Below are positions 62,802-64,000 of a stretch of 64,000 nucleotides of DNA, piece by piece. The stretch lies in NCBI RefSeq assembly GCF_030272695.1, contig NZ_JARFYN010000016.1, forward strand, positions 62,001 to 126,000. The letters run 5' to 3'. Below the pieces are notes generated by a model. The model did not search any database and had not been told where the DNA came from. It saw only the letters and a list, made by a program, of their open reading frames with translations. The first letter of the stretch is position 1; each line of letters begins with the position of its first letter. The translations under genes and the position numbers were made by a program. The stretch comes from Martinezella calliandrae. Lineage in GTDB: Bacteria; Pseudomonadota; Alphaproteobacteria; Rhizobiales; Rhizobiaceae.

Positions 62802-64000
62802 TCAGCTTTCGGGGCTCAGCCAGATCTGGCCGAAGCTATTGTTGATGCCCTGCGCCCCCGGCGCGAAATTCCTGACCTTCTTGTTCGCCACGATCTGCGA
62901 ACCGGCCGCGACCAGATCGACGGAGACGACGTCCTCGTGGATGATGTGCTGGAACTGGTACCAAAGGTCCCGCCGCTTGCCTTTATCCGGTTCGACGGCC
63001 GCCGCCTCGAGGAGACGATCCACCTCGGGATTGGCATAGTGGCTGGCGTTTGAAAAGACGAGGCCGATCTTGAAGTTCTTGGACCAATAGGCACGCTGGA
63101 CGCCCAAAGTCGGATCGAAGGTGTTCGAGAGGGATTCGATGACCAGATCCCAACTCCGGTCGGTATAGACGGTCTTCAGGAAGGTCGCGAGGTCGAGCTT
63201 GAGGATTTCCGCATCGATGCCGATGACTGCGAGCGATTGCTTGATGAAATCCGCATAAGACGGCTGCAGGAACGAATTGTAGGCGAGGCGCAGCTTGAAA
63301 CGGCTTCCATTCGCGCCGCGCGGATAGCCCGCCTGATCCAGCAGTTTTTCCGAGAGCTTCGGGTCCGGGGCCCACGCCTTGATGCTCGGATCGTACCATT
63401 TCGGCAGCGCCGTGCTGACCGGGCTCGGAGAAACCTCGCCATAGCCGTAGAGCGCGATAGTCACAAGCTTCTGCAGATCGATCGCATGCGCGATCGCCAG
63501 CCGTACATCGCGTTTGGTCAGGATCTCGTTTTCATAGTTGAAGAACAACTGCTGCTGCGGACCGGAATAGGCATAGGTCGTCGTGTCCACGACGAGGCTC
63601 GGATTGGCCTTCAGGCGCTCGATATCCGACAGCGGCACCGGATTGGCCCCGATATCGATTTCACCGGTCTCGAGGGCGGCGGCCCGTGCCGCCGGATCGA
63701 GGATGACGTGCAGGATCACCCGGTCCAGATATGGTTTCGGCGCATCCCAATAGTTCGGGTTGCGGTCGAAAATCAGATGGCTGCCGGGCACCCACTCCTT
63801 GAGGATGAATGGGCCGGTCCCGATCATCTGCGCGAGCTTCGGCTGCTCCTCCGGCTTGAACGTTTCATAGATATGCTTCGGCACGATCGGCGATTCCGAA
63901 CTGCTGAGCGCGGTGATCAGATAGGGCGCCGGCTTCGAAAGCACAATGATCGCCGTGTGCGCATCGGGCGTCTCCACCGCGGTCACGTTCTGATAGGTGA
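62802..64000 (-). CDS. Class-5 extracellular solute-binding protein, copy C (5' truncated by window edge)
   Basis: The frame continues past position 64000: the codons before the apparent GTG start at 63986 read TYQN, which matches the inside of the family (compare FANVTAVETPD in copy A). So only the C-terminal 399 residues are seen. The class-5 signature DRNPNYWDAPKPYLDRV and AYWSKNFKIGLVFSNASHYA are shared with copies A and B. It converges with the ssu-type operon and is separated from it by a hairpin. Probably a third binding protein for the same kind of importer. Confidence 0.87.
   Translation of the reverse strand, partial: TYQNVTAVETPDAHTAIIVLSKPAPYLITALSSSESPIVPKHIYETFKPEEQPKLAQMIGTGPFILKEWVPGSHLIFDRNPNYWDAPKPYLDRVILHVILDPAARAAALETGEIDIGANPVPLSDIERLKANPSLVVDTTTYAYSGPQQQLFFNYENEILTKRDVRLAIAHAIDLQKLVTIALYGYGEVSPSPVSTALPKWYDPSIKAWAPDPKLSEKLLDQAGYPRGANGSRFKLRLAYNSFLQPSYADFIKQSLAVIGIDAEILKLDLATFLKTVYTDRSWDLVIESLSNTFDPTLGVQRAYWSKNFKIGLVFSNASHYANPEVDRLLEAAAVEPDKGKRRDLWYQFQHIIHEDVVSVDLVAAGSQIVANKKVRNFAPGAQGINNSFGQIWLSPES

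Noticed and set aside
1..64000. CRISPR arrays, rRNA genes, replication or conjugation genes
   Set aside because: No regularly spaced repeats and none of the expected protein or RNA signatures were found.

Overview
The window looks like an accessory replicon or genomic island of a rhizobium-type alphaproteobacterium (Rhizobium/Sinorhizobium/Mesorhizobium group; inferred, not proven). The reasons are the high GC with rhizobial codon use, the mix of FixJ-like and giant multidomain sensor kinases, many ABC/monooxygenase catabolic operons, and scattered gene relics. No rRNA, tRNA, CRISPR array or replication/partition gene was recognised.

Region 1 (1-12 kb) is a patchwork. It holds a left-truncated winged-helix/ATPase regulator (minus), an HD-domain hydrolase, an alpha/beta hydrolase, and a four-gene operon (NmrA-like, NTF2-like, SDR, MarR) preceded by a well-formed promoter embedded in two 12-bp palindromes. 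A stress/aldehyde set follows: GFA-type zinc protein, aldehyde dehydrogenase, Tat-exported hydrolase and a second SDR. It ends in a scar where a serine-recombinase fragment abuts a degraded hemA (5-aminolevulinate synthase).

Region 2 (12-24 kb) carries an AaeXAB-like aromatic-acid efflux operon with its own winged-helix regulator, a FixJ-like response regulator, a small zinc-finger protein, a receiver-only response regulator, and a 1962-residue protein joining kinase-like, AAA ATPase, GAF, PAS and histidine-kinase modules. The receiver gene and the giant kinase converge and overlap by 8 bp.

Region 3 (24-34 kb) contains a YWTD beta-propeller protein, a 3-hydroxyacyl-CoA-dehydrogenase-type enzyme and an unusual CaiB-type CoA-transferase. 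NDH-2, a small membrane-anchored protein and a CIO-type cytochrome bd oxidase follow, forming a short non-proton-pumping respiratory branch. After it lie two internally deleted pseudogenes, a second copy of the dehydrogenase and an acyl-CoA ligase. Both operons are preceded by a shared ~36-bp element.

Region 4 (35-64 kb) is the most striking part: a dense organosulfur-type scavenging locus. It has five acyl-CoA-dehydrogenase-fold flavin monooxygenases (DszC/SfnB-like), three luciferase-like monooxygenases (DszA/NtaA/SfnG-like), a nitroreductase, a CPYC thioredoxin-fold protein and a triple rhodanese. One cytosolic protein keeps the CPVP cysteine, His and Arg signature of the DszB sulfinate desulfinase. 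Transport is by one DppBCDF-type ABC set with three class-5 binding proteins and one SsuABC-type sulfonate set. Together these resemble a 4S-like route (sulfide/sulfone oxidation, C-S cleavage to sulfinate, desulfination to sulfite) on an unknown substrate. Individual families were recognised by reading the translations; no database search was run.
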